Assembly: GCA_042218065.1 (NCBI GenBank)
Contig: JBDGRL010000005.1
Coordinates: 1-64,000 of the forward strand
Direction: 5' to 3'
Length of the DNA stretch: 64,000 nucleotides
DNA from: JBDGRJ01 sp042218065
Lineage (GTDB): Bacteria; Patescibacteriota; Patescibacteriia; Magasanikbacterales; UBA922
Shown: positions 33,474 through 41,888 of the stretch, in pieces
How the letters are laid out: each line of letters opens with the position of its first letter
Position numbering within the stretch: the stretch's first letter is position 1
Program-made: the position numbers and the translations under genes
The notes under the pieces: generated by a model
Database searches by the model: none
Told to the model about the DNA's origin: nothing
What the model saw: the letters and a program-made list of their open reading frames with translations, nothing else

Positions 33474-36083
33474 TTATAAAGATGGTTCGGAAAGATCTTT
33501 TTCGCCTTGGTCATTTTTACCTAGTTGAGTTCTTTCTAGTATCTCTTGTTCTACTATTTCACGATCCCTACCATATTTTAATCTCGATAATTCTTTTATT
33601 GATTCAGCCATTTCTTCATTTCCTTCTTCTGGTGGTGGTGCACCCATCAGAAATGGTTTTGTGGGATTGGTATCGACTATTAATTTAGTGTACCAGTGGT
33701 ACTTAGGTGGTTTGATGAGATCTTGAGATCCAAATGTTGGGGCAAACTCTTTTGCTAGTATTTCAGCATCATCAGGTCCTATTCTACCAGACATAATTGA
33801 GCCGACGTTCCCCAGTACTGCATCTCTGACTGATGTATCACCTTGCTCATCTTCTAACTGTCCCATGTATTGGTGTGCCATAATTAAAGACAATCTATAT
33901 TTTCTTGCCTCAGAGAGAATTGTGGATATAGATTCGGTGACAAAGTTTTGGAACTCGTCTATATATAGGTAAAAATCATTTCTTTCTTCTTCAGGCATAT
34001 CAGCTCGTGCCAACGCAACCATTTGTAGTTTTGCTACAAAGATCAGCCCCAGTAGTTTTGCATTTACCTCGCCGGTTTTACCTTTAGCAAGGTTGATTAT
34101 AAGAATTTTACCTTCGTCCATTGCTTCTCTAAAGTCGAAACTAGACTCTTGTTGGCCCAGTATGTTTCTCATCATTTTATTTTCTGCAAATCTACCTACC
34201 TTAGAAATTACATACCCCAGCATTTCTGATTTATGGTAGTCAGAGGTTTGTTCCATTTCTTCTTCCCAGTAGTTCCTTACTACCGGGTCGTCAAGATCAT
34301 CCATAAACTCATCTACATAATCTTCATCAGAGAACATTCGTGGTATATCTATAACGGTTCCCGGGTTGTCTAAGTCAGCCATTAGGGTAAGCATGCAGTT
34401 TCTCATATGGTGTTCAAACATCGGTCCGATCATATCCGGGGGGAAAAGTTCATAAAAAATACTTACCATTCCTTGCACTGCGAGATCTTTTTGTTCTTCG
34501 TTGTCAGCCTCAAGCATGTTTATCCCCATAGGTCGTTCCATATCTGCCGGATTGAAGTAAATTACATCATCCGCTCTTTCTTTTGGTACAAAACTCAAGG
34601 CTTTTTCAGCCAAATCACCGTGAGGGTCTACCACACCACAGCCATTACCGTTTCTAATGTCCTGTTTGACCATGTTTTCTATATGAACCGTTTTACCACT
34701 TCCGGTTTTTCCTATCATGTAAAGATGTCTTCTCCTGTCTGATTTTTTGATGTACACATCTTCTTCTTCCCCACGATAGTCTACAAAACCAACTTTTAAT
34801 CCGGTTTTTGGGATATTTGACGGAGGTGCAGATCTTCTACCAGTCAGCCAATCTATATTTGGAGCTTCAGTAGAAGGTAGAGGTAGGTGCCATAGAGAGG
34901 CCATCTCCTCAGTATTAGCAACAAAAGCTTGTTTTTCTTTAAATGATCTGTATATATAATCTCTTATCACCTTTTTCTGTTTTTTTGGTATATATGCTTC
35001 TAGGTTATTGCCGTACTGATATATATTGTATTGACCGAAAGCATTTAAAATGTTGTCTAAATTGTTTCTGGCAGTTTCTTCTGTATCTGCTGCGCTAATT
35101 ACTCTAAGAGTAGTTTCTAAACCTCCTTTAGATATTTTTTCTTCAATACCTTCCAATAATTCTTGTTCCTTAGATGATGGTTGATAATTATCATCTTGTT
35201 TCTGTTGGTTTTCAGGGGATTTGGCTTGCTGAAATAATTCATGGCCTATTACTTTTAAGCCATCTAAAATCTTATCAACTATAGTTTTATTGGCAACTTT
35301 TTCTATTTTTTCACCTTTTTTTACTTCTCTAACTACACTTTTCCCTTTTTTCCTCCACTTGTTTCTTGATGGTCTTACTACAAATTGAATTGCTGCACTA
35401 GCGTTAGCAGTTTGTATGCTTGATAATGGGTTTAATAGTGAATCCAAAGGGTCTGATTCTAGGTCTTGGTAAGTTTTAAGAGGGAAGTAGTCTGGTTTTT
35501 CTGTATTTAGATAGGCACCTAAAATATGACTATCTTTATGGAAAATATTATAATCAGCAACTTCTTCAATTTTTGCGTCCGGATATTGGCTGAAAACTTG
35601 TTGTTTTATGAAATCTTTTTTCTCAACTGGTACATCAATGTAAAATTTGATTAGCTGATTTTCTACAACTATTTCTAGTGAGAAATCGTCTCTTTTTCCT
35701 GTAAACCAGTTTATTATTTTACTAAAGAACCCTCCTGTAGATAAGCTAGCAATAGCAGAGAAGAAGGTTTCTGCAACTGCAATATCTTCCTTCACTTGTT
35801 CTAACCTTTCATCCTCTTCTACTTTTCCGCCTTCACCTTCTGATTTTTTTGTAGATGGGACTAATATTTGAAGTGCAACGGTATTAAAGGACTTGGCTTT
35901 TTGGTATTTTTTATACAATATCGCTCTTAAAATGAAAGCAATCCCTACTAATATTGCGATTATAATCAATCCTATTACAAACCAAGTAAAATAAACTGAT
36001 TCGGTAATACTTTGGGTAAAACCCGCAAAAGTAAGAGACTGGTTATTTGGTTGAGCTGTAAATTGAATTAGTAGAGTTAACAT
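33474..36083 (-). CDS. VirD4/TraD-like membrane ATPase with DUF8128-type N-terminal region
   Basis: The 869-residue protein has a helix at about 33-55, a long soluble region to about 430, and a HerA/VirD4-type AAA ATPase domain. Walker A MIGKTGSGKT is near 455-464. Walker B YLYIDEFQNF is near 701-710, followed by a LSEARKYRLSLIMAHQYMGQL segment typical of type IV coupling proteins. The family pumps DNA or proteins across membranes in conjugation and type IV secretion. No relaxase or VirB core gene is adjacent, so the partner machinery is not visible. The N-terminal half is homologous to the product at 23751-25163. A charged gene precedes it by 30 bases. Confidence 0.85.
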   Translation of the reverse strand: MLTLLIQFTAQPNNQSLTFAGFTQSITESVYFTWFVIGLIIIAILVGIAFILRAILYKKYQKAKSFNTVALQILVPSTKKSEGEGGKVEEDERLEQVKEDIAVAETFFSAIASLSTGGFFSKIINWFTGKRDDFSLEIVVENQLIKFYIDVPVEKKDFIKQQVFSQYPDAKIEEVADYNIFHKDSHILGAYLNTEKPDYFPLKTYQDLESDPLDSLLNPLSSIQTANASAAIQFVVRPSRNKWRKKGKSVVREVKKGEKIEKVANKTIVDKILDGLKVIGHELFQQAKSPENQQKQDDNYQPSSKEQELLEGIEEKISKGGLETTLRVISAADTEETARNNLDNILNAFGQYNIYQYGNNLEAYIPKKQKKVIRDYIYRSFKEKQAFVANTEEMASLWHLPLPSTEAPNIDWLTGRRSAPPSNIPKTGLKVGFVDYRGEEEDVYIKKSDRRRHLYMIGKTGSGKTVHIENMVKQDIRNGNGCGVVDPHGDLAEKALSFVPKERADDVIYFNPADMERPMGINMLEADNEEQKDLAVQGMVSIFYELFPPDMIGPMFEHHMRNCMLTLMADLDNPGTVIDIPRMFSDEDYVDEFMDDLDDPVVRNYWEEEMEQTSDYHKSEMLGYVISKVGRFAENKMMRNILGQQESSFDFREAMDEGKILIINLAKGKTGEVNAKLLGLIFVAKLQMVALARADMPEEERNDFYLYIDEFQNFVTESISTILSEARKYRLSLIMAHQYMGQLEDEQGDTSVRDAVLGNVGSIMSGRIGPDDAEILAKEFAPTFGSQDLIKPPKYHWYTKLIVDTNPTKPFLMGAPPPEEGNEEMAESIKELSRLKYGRDREIVEQEILERTQLGKNDQGEKDLSEPSL

Positions 36084-36113
36084 CTTTGGCTATGGACTAA
36101 ATTTAGAGAGTGT

Positions 36114-36692
36114 TTATCCTTCTTTTATATTTATATCTTTCTTCTCCTCTGATTTTTCTGGTTTTTGTGTTTGTTCTAGCTTTACTATCTTGTCAGCTTT
36201 TATCTTTGCTTCTTGTTCCAAGAAATACTTATTTACTCCTGGTAGGGTTTTGAGCCACTCAAAAATTAGCTGAAAAATTTTTTTTACTTTTGCTTTTCCT
36301 TGTTTAATTAGGTTTCTAATCTTTTGAGCAGTTTCTTCCCCTTTCATTTTAAACTCTTGTTGTTGCACTGGTGTCAATTCCTTGTATGCATCTTCTAAAT
36401 CCTGTTCAAGGATGCTTTCTATTTCTTCGGTTAACTCATCTTTTTGTCTGGGTTTTTTTACTGAACTACCTCCTTTCTTTTTTTGTTTCTTTTGTATTCC
36501 GGCTCTTGTTTTTTGAACTTCCTCTTGCTTTTTTGGAGACTCTTGCTCTTTTTCTTCTTGTTTTTCTTTCTTTTCTTTGGTTTTTGGTTCCTCAGTTTGT
36601 TCTTTTGGGGGTTGCTCACCTCCTTCTCTTTCTGTTTTATTTGTTTCCTCCGGCTTTTGTTGTGTTTCTTTAGTTGAGTCTTGTTGAGGCAT
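36114..36692 (-). CDS. highly charged low-complexity protein upstream of the TraD-like gene
   Basis: A 192-residue product. The first 85 residues are almost only Lys, Glu, Gln, Thr and Pro. A helical segment follows (about 85-170, including EDAYKELTPVQQQEFKMKGEETAQKIRN and IFEWLKTLPGVNKYFLEQEAKI), then a charged tail. No recognised family. It begins the leftward transcript that continues into the TraD-like, Lys-rich and GT-C genes with gaps of 30 bases or less or small overlaps, so it may be part of the same surface or secretion module. Coding status is supported by the tight spacing and the conserved-looking helical block rather than homology. Confidence 0.7.
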   Translation of the reverse strand: MPQQDSTKETQQKPEETNKTEREGGEQPPKEQTEEPKTKEKKEKQEEKEQESPKKQEEVQKTRAGIQKKQKKKGGSSVKKPRQKDELTEEIESILEQDLEDAYKELTPVQQQEFKMKGEETAQKIRNLIKQGKAKVKKIFQLIFEWLKTLPGVNKYFLEQEAKIKADKIVKLEQTQKPEKSEEKKDINIKEG

Positions 36693-36849
36693 AAGATTGA
36701 GTATATGATTGATGTATAGTATATCACAAAAAAGTCTTAATTCTAATTTTGAAAATGAGAAATGTTAAGTGATATTTTAAAAATAGAGTTTGGTACTTCC
36801 TAAGCTTTACTAGTCAGATAAGTTGATTGTTCCAGTTTGTGGGTGTTTA

Positions 36850-37716
36850 CTATTCCATTTTAGTGACCCAATGACGGTTATATTCTACCTCAAGATCAAG
36901 ATATATTTTTTTATTCAAAGCATATTCTAATTCTTTTCTAGCCATTCTTCCTATTTGCTTTATTTTTTGTCCGTTTTCTCCTATTAACATACTCTTGTGA
37001 TTCTCTTTGTTTGTTATTATTCGTGCTTCTATTACAAACATATCCTTACCTTCTTCGTCTTCTTTTAATTCTATTTTATCTACTTTAGCTGTAGTTGAAT
37101 AAGGTATCTCTTGGCGCATAGCATCATAAATTTTTTCTCTCAGAATCTCTTCTACCCATACCTCTTTGGTGATATTAGTTAGCTGATCTTCCGGGTATAG
37201 TTTTTCTCCTTCCGGAAGCAACTTCATTATTTCTTTTTTTAGTGGGTCTAATCCTTTATTTTGTTTGGCTGAAACTTCGAATGTGGCTTCAAAATTAGGC
37301 TCCCATATTTTATAATCTTGTCTGTATTTTATGTTTTCCTTTCCAACATCCATTTTGTTGACCACCATTATTTTTGGTTTGTCCAAATGTCTTACCATTC
37401 CATAAACTGTTCTTTCTTCATCTCCTATTTTTCTAGTTGGGTCTACCACATACAGTATCAGATCCACACCTTCAGTAGCTTCTTCAGCTTTCTCTTTCAA
37501 CTTTGAGTTGAGCTGAGTTTTCGCTCCTTTAAATACTCCCGGAGTATCTATAAATACTGCCTGGCCTTCATCAGTATTCATAACACCATGCAGGTGATGT
37601 CTAGTTAATTGTGGTGTGTTGCTCGTAGCTGCAATTTTTCTCCCCACTAGTGCATTCATCAAAGTAGATTTTCCAACATTTGATCTACCAATTATTGAAA
37701 CTAGTCCTGATTTCAT
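36850..37716 (-). CDS. era: GTPase Era
   Basis: A ribosome-assembly GTPase that binds the 3' end of 16S rRNA. G1 GRSNVGKST is at 10-18, the G2 region TTRH-type is seen as PQLTRHHLHGV, G3 is DTPGVF, and G4 is NKMDVG. A C-terminal KH domain carries the GENG turn in MLIGENGQKIKQIG. At 288 residues it is standard. It stands 157 bases upstream of the charged gene on the same strand, with no SD. Confidence 0.95.
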   Translation of the reverse strand: MKSGLVSIIGRSNVGKSTLMNALVGRKIAATSNTPQLTRHHLHGVMNTDEGQAVFIDTPGVFKGAKTQLNSKLKEKAEEATEGVDLILYVVDPTRKIGDEERTVYGMVRHLDKPKIMVVNKMDVGKENIKYRQDYKIWEPNFEATFEVSAKQNKGLDPLKKEIMKLLPEGEKLYPEDQLTNITKEVWVEEILREKIYDAMRQEIPYSTTAKVDKIELKEDEEGKDMFVIEARIITNKENHKSMLIGENGQKIKQIGRMARKELEYALNKKIYLDLEVEYNRHWVTKME

Positions 37717-37852
37717 TTTTATTTATATTTAGTTTAATTTTTTGTTAATACAAACACTATAGTAGCATTTTTTTGGTAATTTTACAAGTTCGTGATAAGA
37801 TTTAAGTGAAGCTATGTTTATTATTTTATTCGGTTAAAGAAATTATAAACTT

Positions 37853-38299
37853 ATGAAAGTTATATTAACAGAAAGAGTAAAGGAGCAGGGCGAAAAGGGG
37901 GATGTTGTAGAAGTTAGCGCTGGTTATGCTAGGAACTACTTAATTCCTAATAATTTAGCAAAACCTGCTTCAGATGAAAACATATCTGAGATTAAACAAA
38001 AAAGGAAAGAAGAAAAGAAGCAGGAAAATAAGAAACATGAGCAGGCACAAAAAAGGTATTCTAGGCTAAATGGGGCTACTATAAATTTACAAAAGCCCGC
38101 TAATGAGGATGGCGGTTTGTACGCTTCTGTAAGCAAGGAAGATGTAGTCCAGTCTATAAAAGATTTTTGTGGCATAAAGCTAAGACAAGATCAAATCGAG
38201 TTTCCTCAAGAGATTAAAAGTACAGGTTCTAGTAAAGTTGAGGTAGCTTTGGCGGATGATAGTCGTGCTGAGTTAAATTTAAACATACAGCCTCAATAA
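37853..38299 (+). CDS. rplI: 50S ribosomal protein L9
   Basis: Binds 23S rRNA domain V and projects from the ribosome. The N-terminal domain MKVILTERVKEQGEKGDVVEV with SAGYARNYLIPNNLA is canonical. A charged connecting helix (45-70) and a C-terminal domain (75-148) follow. The length of 148 residues is normal. The ATG has an A/T leader. pyrG starts 7 bases after its stop, so the two are probably cotranscribed. Confidence 0.96.
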   Translation: MKVILTERVKEQGEKGDVVEVSAGYARNYLIPNNLAKPASDENISEIKQKRKEEKKQENKKHEQAQKRYSRLNGATINLQKPANEDGGLYASVSKEDVVQSIKDFCGIKLRQDQIEFPQEIKSTGSSKVEVALADDSRAELNLNIQPQ

Positions 38300-38306
38300 T
38301 TTAATC

Positions 38307-39935
38307 ATGAACCAACTGTCGGATCCTAAATATGTTTTTGTAGTAGGAGGGGTAATGAGTGGAGTAGGCAAAGGGGTTACTACAGCTTCTTTGGGTACGA
38401 TTTTTAAAGCCAAGGGGTTTAATGTTACTGCTTTAAAGGCGGATCCTTATGTGAATGTAGATGCTGGTACTATGAGTCCTACGGAGCATGGGGAGGTTTT
38501 TGTAACTAAAGATGGTGATGAGACAGATCAGGATATGGGAAATTATGAACGTTTTCTAAATGAAGACCTCACTTCTACTAATTATATGACTACCGGGAGA
38601 GTTTATAGCAGTGTGATAGAACGGGAAAGGAGTATGGGTTATGATGGAAAGTGTGTGCAAGTGGTACCTCACATACCGGAAGAAATCATAAGAAGAATCG
38701 AACAAGCACAAGAAAAGGCGGAGGCAGATATTACTATCACTGAAATTGGTGGAACGGTGGGAGAATATGAGAATATTTTATTTTTAGAGGCTGCAAGGGA
38801 GATGAAGCTTAAGAACCCGGAGGATGTCGCTATAGTTTTAGTTAGCTATCTTCCTGTTCCTGAGCATATAGGAGAAATGAAGACAAAGCCTACTCAGCAC
38901 GCCTCTAGACAATTAAATGAAGCAGGTATCAACGCTGATATTATAATAGGGAGAAGTAAAACTGAGTTAGATAAGCCGCGTTATGAAAAAATCTCGGTTT
39001 TTTGTGGCTTACCGAAAGATCATGTAATATCTGCTCCGGATGTAGATTCAATTTATCAGGTTCCTTTAAATTTTGAAGAAGAGAATTTAGGTAATAAATT
39101 ATTGAATTCATTAGGAGTTAAAGGTAGAAACTCAGACCTTACTGATTGGAGGAGATATGTGGAAAAACCCAAAGACGGAGAGGAGAAATTGAGTATAGCT
39201 GTAGTGGGCAAGTATTTTGAGACCGGTGATTTTACCTTATCTGATTCTTATATTTCTGTAATTGAAGCAGTAGAACATGCTTCAGCTTATACTGATGTGG
39301 ATGTGGATTTGGAGTGGGTAGATTCAGAAGAGTATACGGAAAACCCGGGAAAAGCTGAAGAGCTGAAAGAGTTCGATGGTGTCATTGTGCCTGGTGGCTT
39401 CGGAACTAGGGGGGTGGAGGGGATAGTTACTGCAATTGAAGTGGTTCGCAAAAATAATATACCTTATTTGGGGCTATGCTATGGTATGCAGTTGGCTTGT
39501 ATAGAATTTATGCGCAATGTTCTTGAAAAAAATGATGCAAATTCAGTTGAGATAGATCCCGATACGACCCATCCTATAATTGATGTAAATCCACACCAGG
39601 AGGAAAATATAAATGAAAATAGGTATGGAGGCACTATGAGATTAGGAGCATTTGATGCTCATTTAAAGAAAGACAGTAAAGTTCATGAAGCTTATGACAA
39701 TGATGTAATCTCTGAAAGACACCGCCACAGATATGAGTTTAATAATAAATATCGTGATATGGTAGATGAAGCAGGTTTAAAAGTAGTAGGAGAAAATAAA
39801 GAAAGAAATTTGGTTGAAATCGTAGAGTTAGAAAACCACCCGTTTTTTATTGGTGTTCAGTTTCATCCTGAGTTTGTTTCTCGTCCAATGGAACCTCATC
39901 CTTTATTTTTAAGTTTTTTAAGCAATTTAAAATAA
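38307..39935 (+). CDS. pyrG: CTP synthase
   Basis: Makes CTP from UTP, ATP and glutamine. The synthetase domain has the P-loop SGVGKG near residue 18, KADPYVNVDAGTMSPTEHGEVFVT, and the ITEIGGTVGEYE UTP-site block. The glutaminase domain (from about 290) has GLCYGMQLA with the nucleophile Cys at about 391 and a late FHPE...RP.PHP motif (QFHPEFVSRPMEPHPLF) containing the His-Glu pair. At 542 residues it is complete. The P-loop reads SGVGKG rather than the usual SGLGKG, a conservative change. Confidence 0.96.
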   Translation: MNQLSDPKYVFVVGGVMSGVGKGVTTASLGTIFKAKGFNVTALKADPYVNVDAGTMSPTEHGEVFVTKDGDETDQDMGNYERFLNEDLTSTNYMTTGRVYSSVIERERSMGYDGKCVQVVPHIPEEIIRRIEQAQEKAEADITITEIGGTVGEYENILFLEAAREMKLKNPEDVAIVLVSYLPVPEHIGEMKTKPTQHASRQLNEAGINADIIIGRSKTELDKPRYEKISVFCGLPKDHVISAPDVDSIYQVPLNFEEENLGNKLLNSLGVKGRNSDLTDWRRYVEKPKDGEEKLSIAVVGKYFETGDFTLSDSYISVIEAVEHASAYTDVDVDLEWVDSEEYTENPGKAEELKEFDGVIVPGGFGTRGVEGIVTAIEVVRKNNIPYLGLCYGMQLACIEFMRNVLEKNDANSVEIDPDTTHPIIDVNPHQEENINENRYGGTMRLGAFDAHLKKDSKVHEAYDNDVISERHRHRYEFNNKYRDMVDEAGLKVVGENKERNLVEIVELENHPFFIGVQFHPEFVSRPMEPHPLFLSFLSNLK

Positions 39936-40029
39936 ATGAACTGGATTGATTTATTATATCCAAGTTAGAAGTGTGAGGTGATTTAATTACCTTAGGTTTT
40001 TGTGTTTACTTATTAATTTATCTTACTAA

Positions 40030-41217
40030 ATGTCTAATTTAAAAATATCTGAAGAACTTATAGGTCCAGCAGCTTTTGGGGTTAAGATGGGGGTTATTCT
40101 ACCGGAAACTAATGTGAAAAAGAAAATAATTGAAAAAATAAAAACTATAGACGATAAAATACTGTCCGAAGGAGATACTCTTTGTATAACTGAAAATATA
40201 GTTGCTAGAACCCAAAATAATTATGTTACTGTAGATGAAATTGCTGAGGATGTTAGGAATAAGCTGGGTATTGACTCAGATTCTAATTTGGGGATTGTTT
40301 TTCCTATTTTAAGTAGGAATAGGTTTTCTATGATTTTGCAGTCCTTAGCTAGAGCTGTAAAGGATGGCAAGCTTTCTTTACAGCTTTCTTTTCCTGATGA
40401 TGAGGTTGGAAACCCGATTATTAATCGTGAAATAATGAATAATTTAGGTAAAAATGATAGAGATAATATAGAGTATAATGAAATAAAGGATATAGACTTT
40501 CAGCACCCTCTTACGGAAGTTAATTACTTAGATTATTATAAAGATATAATTGAAAGGGAAGGTGCGGAAGCTGATATATTCTTAAACAATGATCCAAGTG
40601 AGATTCTGAAAAGAAAATTAGATGGAGTTATAGCAGCTGATATTCATACTAGAGAAAAAACTAAGCAAATATTAGATAAAGATTATCTTACTTGCACAAC
40701 ATTGGATGAAATATGCAATGAAGGTGAAAACTCCTCTAAATGGGGTCTTTTAGGAACTAATATGGCTTCTTCTGACAGGTTGAAACTTCTTCCTCAGAAC
40801 GGAGATAAATTTGTTCATGAAATACAGGATAAAATTTTGGAGGAGACTGGAAAAAAGGTTCATGTTTTGATTTATGGTGATGGTGCATATAAAGATCCGA
40901 GTAGTGGTATTTATGAACTTGCCGATCCCAGTGTAACATTTGGTGCTACTGATTCATTGAAAAACAAATATAGAAGAGGTGTAAAATATAAGCTTCTTGC
41001 TGATAAATTTCATGAAGAAGGGTTAAGTGAAGAGGAAATTGAAGAAAAGATACGAGAAAAACATAAAGAACATGAGGAAACCAAGCGTGAAAGTGATATT
41101 GAAGCAGAGGGCACAACACCAAGAAAAATTACTGATGTTCTTGGGAGCTTGTCTGATTTGGTGAGTGGTTCAGGTGATGCTGGCACACCAATAGTGTTGA
41201 TAAAAAATTTGTTTTAA
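40030..41217 (+). CDS. CofE-like protein (F420-0:L-glutamate ligase family)
   Basis: A 395-residue protein whose N-terminal half matches the F420 ligase fold: GDTLCITENIVARTQNNYVTVDEIAEDVRNKLG corresponds to the CofE block around GDVLVVA.KIVSK.EGR. It also has ..NLGIVFPILSRNRFS, later DGVIAADIH and a YGDGAYKDPSSGIYELADPS region. Bona fide CofE adds glutamates to F420-0, but nothing else for F420 is seen in the window, and this longer bacterial group is thought to use other acceptors. A terminator follows at 41242. The ATG follows pyrG by 94 bases. Confidence 0.75.
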   Translation: MSNLKISEELIGPAAFGVKMGVILPETNVKKKIIEKIKTIDDKILSEGDTLCITENIVARTQNNYVTVDEIAEDVRNKLGIDSDSNLGIVFPILSRNRFSMILQSLARAVKDGKLSLQLSFPDDEVGNPIINREIMNNLGKNDRDNIEYNEIKDIDFQHPLTEVNYLDYYKDIIEREGAEADIFLNNDPSEILKRKLDGVIAADIHTREKTKQILDKDYLTCTTLDEICNEGENSSKWGLLGTNMASSDRLKLLPQNGDKFVHEIQDKILEETGKKVHVLIYGDGAYKDPSSGIYELADPSVTFGATDSLKNKYRRGVKYKLLADKFHEEGLSEEEIEEKIREKHKEHEETKRESDIEAEGTTPRKITDVLGSLSDLVSGSGDAGTPIVLIKNLF

Positions 41218-41241
41218 GTAGTTGCTTAGATAATTAGAATT

Positions 41242-41276
41242 AAAAAACCGCCATGATTTATTTGTGGCGGTTTTTT
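41242..41276 (+). terminator. strong rho-independent terminator after the CofE-like gene
   Basis: A run of A, then CCGCCA/TGGCGG (41248-41253 with 41265-41270) and six T give a stem extended by A-T pairs. It can act in both directions. Confidence 0.9.
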
Positions 41277-41315
41277 ATTAAACACTTTTTTGTCTTTTTG
41301 ATATTTTCAGAATAG

Positions 41316-41341
41316 CTCCTTTACTCGACAACAAAGGAGGG
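41316..41341 (+). promoter_or_regulatory. SD-sequestering hairpin with strong AGGAGGG site
   Basis: CTCCTTT (41316-41322) can pair perfectly with AAAGGAG (41333-41339) across a 10-base loop. The right arm contains most of the AGGAGGG Shine-Dalgarno (41335-41341), which ends 4 bases before ATG 41346. Folded, the ribosome site would be closed. This resembles a translational switch or RNA thermometer. No ligand domain is seen. Confidence 0.6.
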
Positions 41342-41345
41342 AAAA

Positions 41346-41693
41346 ATGAGAAAGAAAATCTTCGGGTTTTTTAAGTCATTTTTTAATTCTCTTTTTCGCG
41401 ATTCCCAATCAGGAGTTAGTTGGAGAAAAATTAAAGAAAAATCAAAAAAATTTAATAGAAACTCTAAGGGTGACGAATTGATTTTTGCAGTTAGGTCTTT
41501 TGACGAACCAGTAATTGAAGTTTCTCCGGAAAAAAGGTCTTGAGATAATACGGTAAAAATATCTCAAGAAAAGTTTAATAATATTCCTGATATTCCCGGT
41601 GCTAGGTTTGAAGATTATATCGTTTTGAAAAAAGACAAAGAAAGAAACAAAGCGTATATTACTCCCGAAGATAAAATCTCTTTTGAGGGTTGA
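41346..41693 (+). CDS. small basic protein gene with an in-frame TGA at codon 66
   Basis: From ATG 41346 the first 65 codons give a basic protein (KKIFGFFKSFFNSLF...SWRKIKEKSKKF...VIEVSPEKRS) and meet TGA at 41541. The same frame then stays open for 49 more codons (DNTVKISQEKFNNIPDIPGARF...ISFEG) to a second TGA at 41691-41693, and a terminator follows about 20 bases later. This layout suggests one original 115-residue unit interrupted by TGA: read-through, a nonsense mutation, or chance continuation. TGA is a working stop elsewhere in the window, so decay is simplest. No family recognised. The strong SD marks it as one of the outlier genes. Confidence 0.55.
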
Positions 41694-41713
41694 AAACTTA
41701 AAGCTAAAGAAAA

Positions 41714-41747
41714 ACCGCAAGAACTGCTGCCTTGCGGTATGTTTTTG
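41714..41747 (+). terminator. rho-independent terminator after the TGA-interrupted gene
   Basis: ACCGCAAG/CTTGCGGT (41714-41721 with 41731-41738) is a perfect 8-bp stem with a 9-base loop, followed by ATGTTTTTG. Confidence 0.8.
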
Positions 41748-41888
41748 TTTGTATCTGTTTTTTAAATCATATCAATTATGAAAAAAACTGTAAAATCTCA
41801 TTCGTTCATACCTCCTTAGCTTAACGTTAGTGTTAAATATATTTGTAAGACCCTACATTCAAAAGTATTTCACTATAATTTTTAAACC

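Noticed and set aside
39936..40029. Tiny ORF (about 10 codons) just after pyrG
   Set aside because: Too short, no SD, no conservation evidence.
41541..41693. Genome-wide TGA recoding (as in some Patescibacteria)
   Set aside because: The Mth938-like gene ends at TGA right after its conserved C terminus, ligA ends at TGA followed soon by TAG, and the receiver before gatC ends at TGA in an ATGA overlap. TGA acts as a stop here, so only the local case at 41541 was reported.
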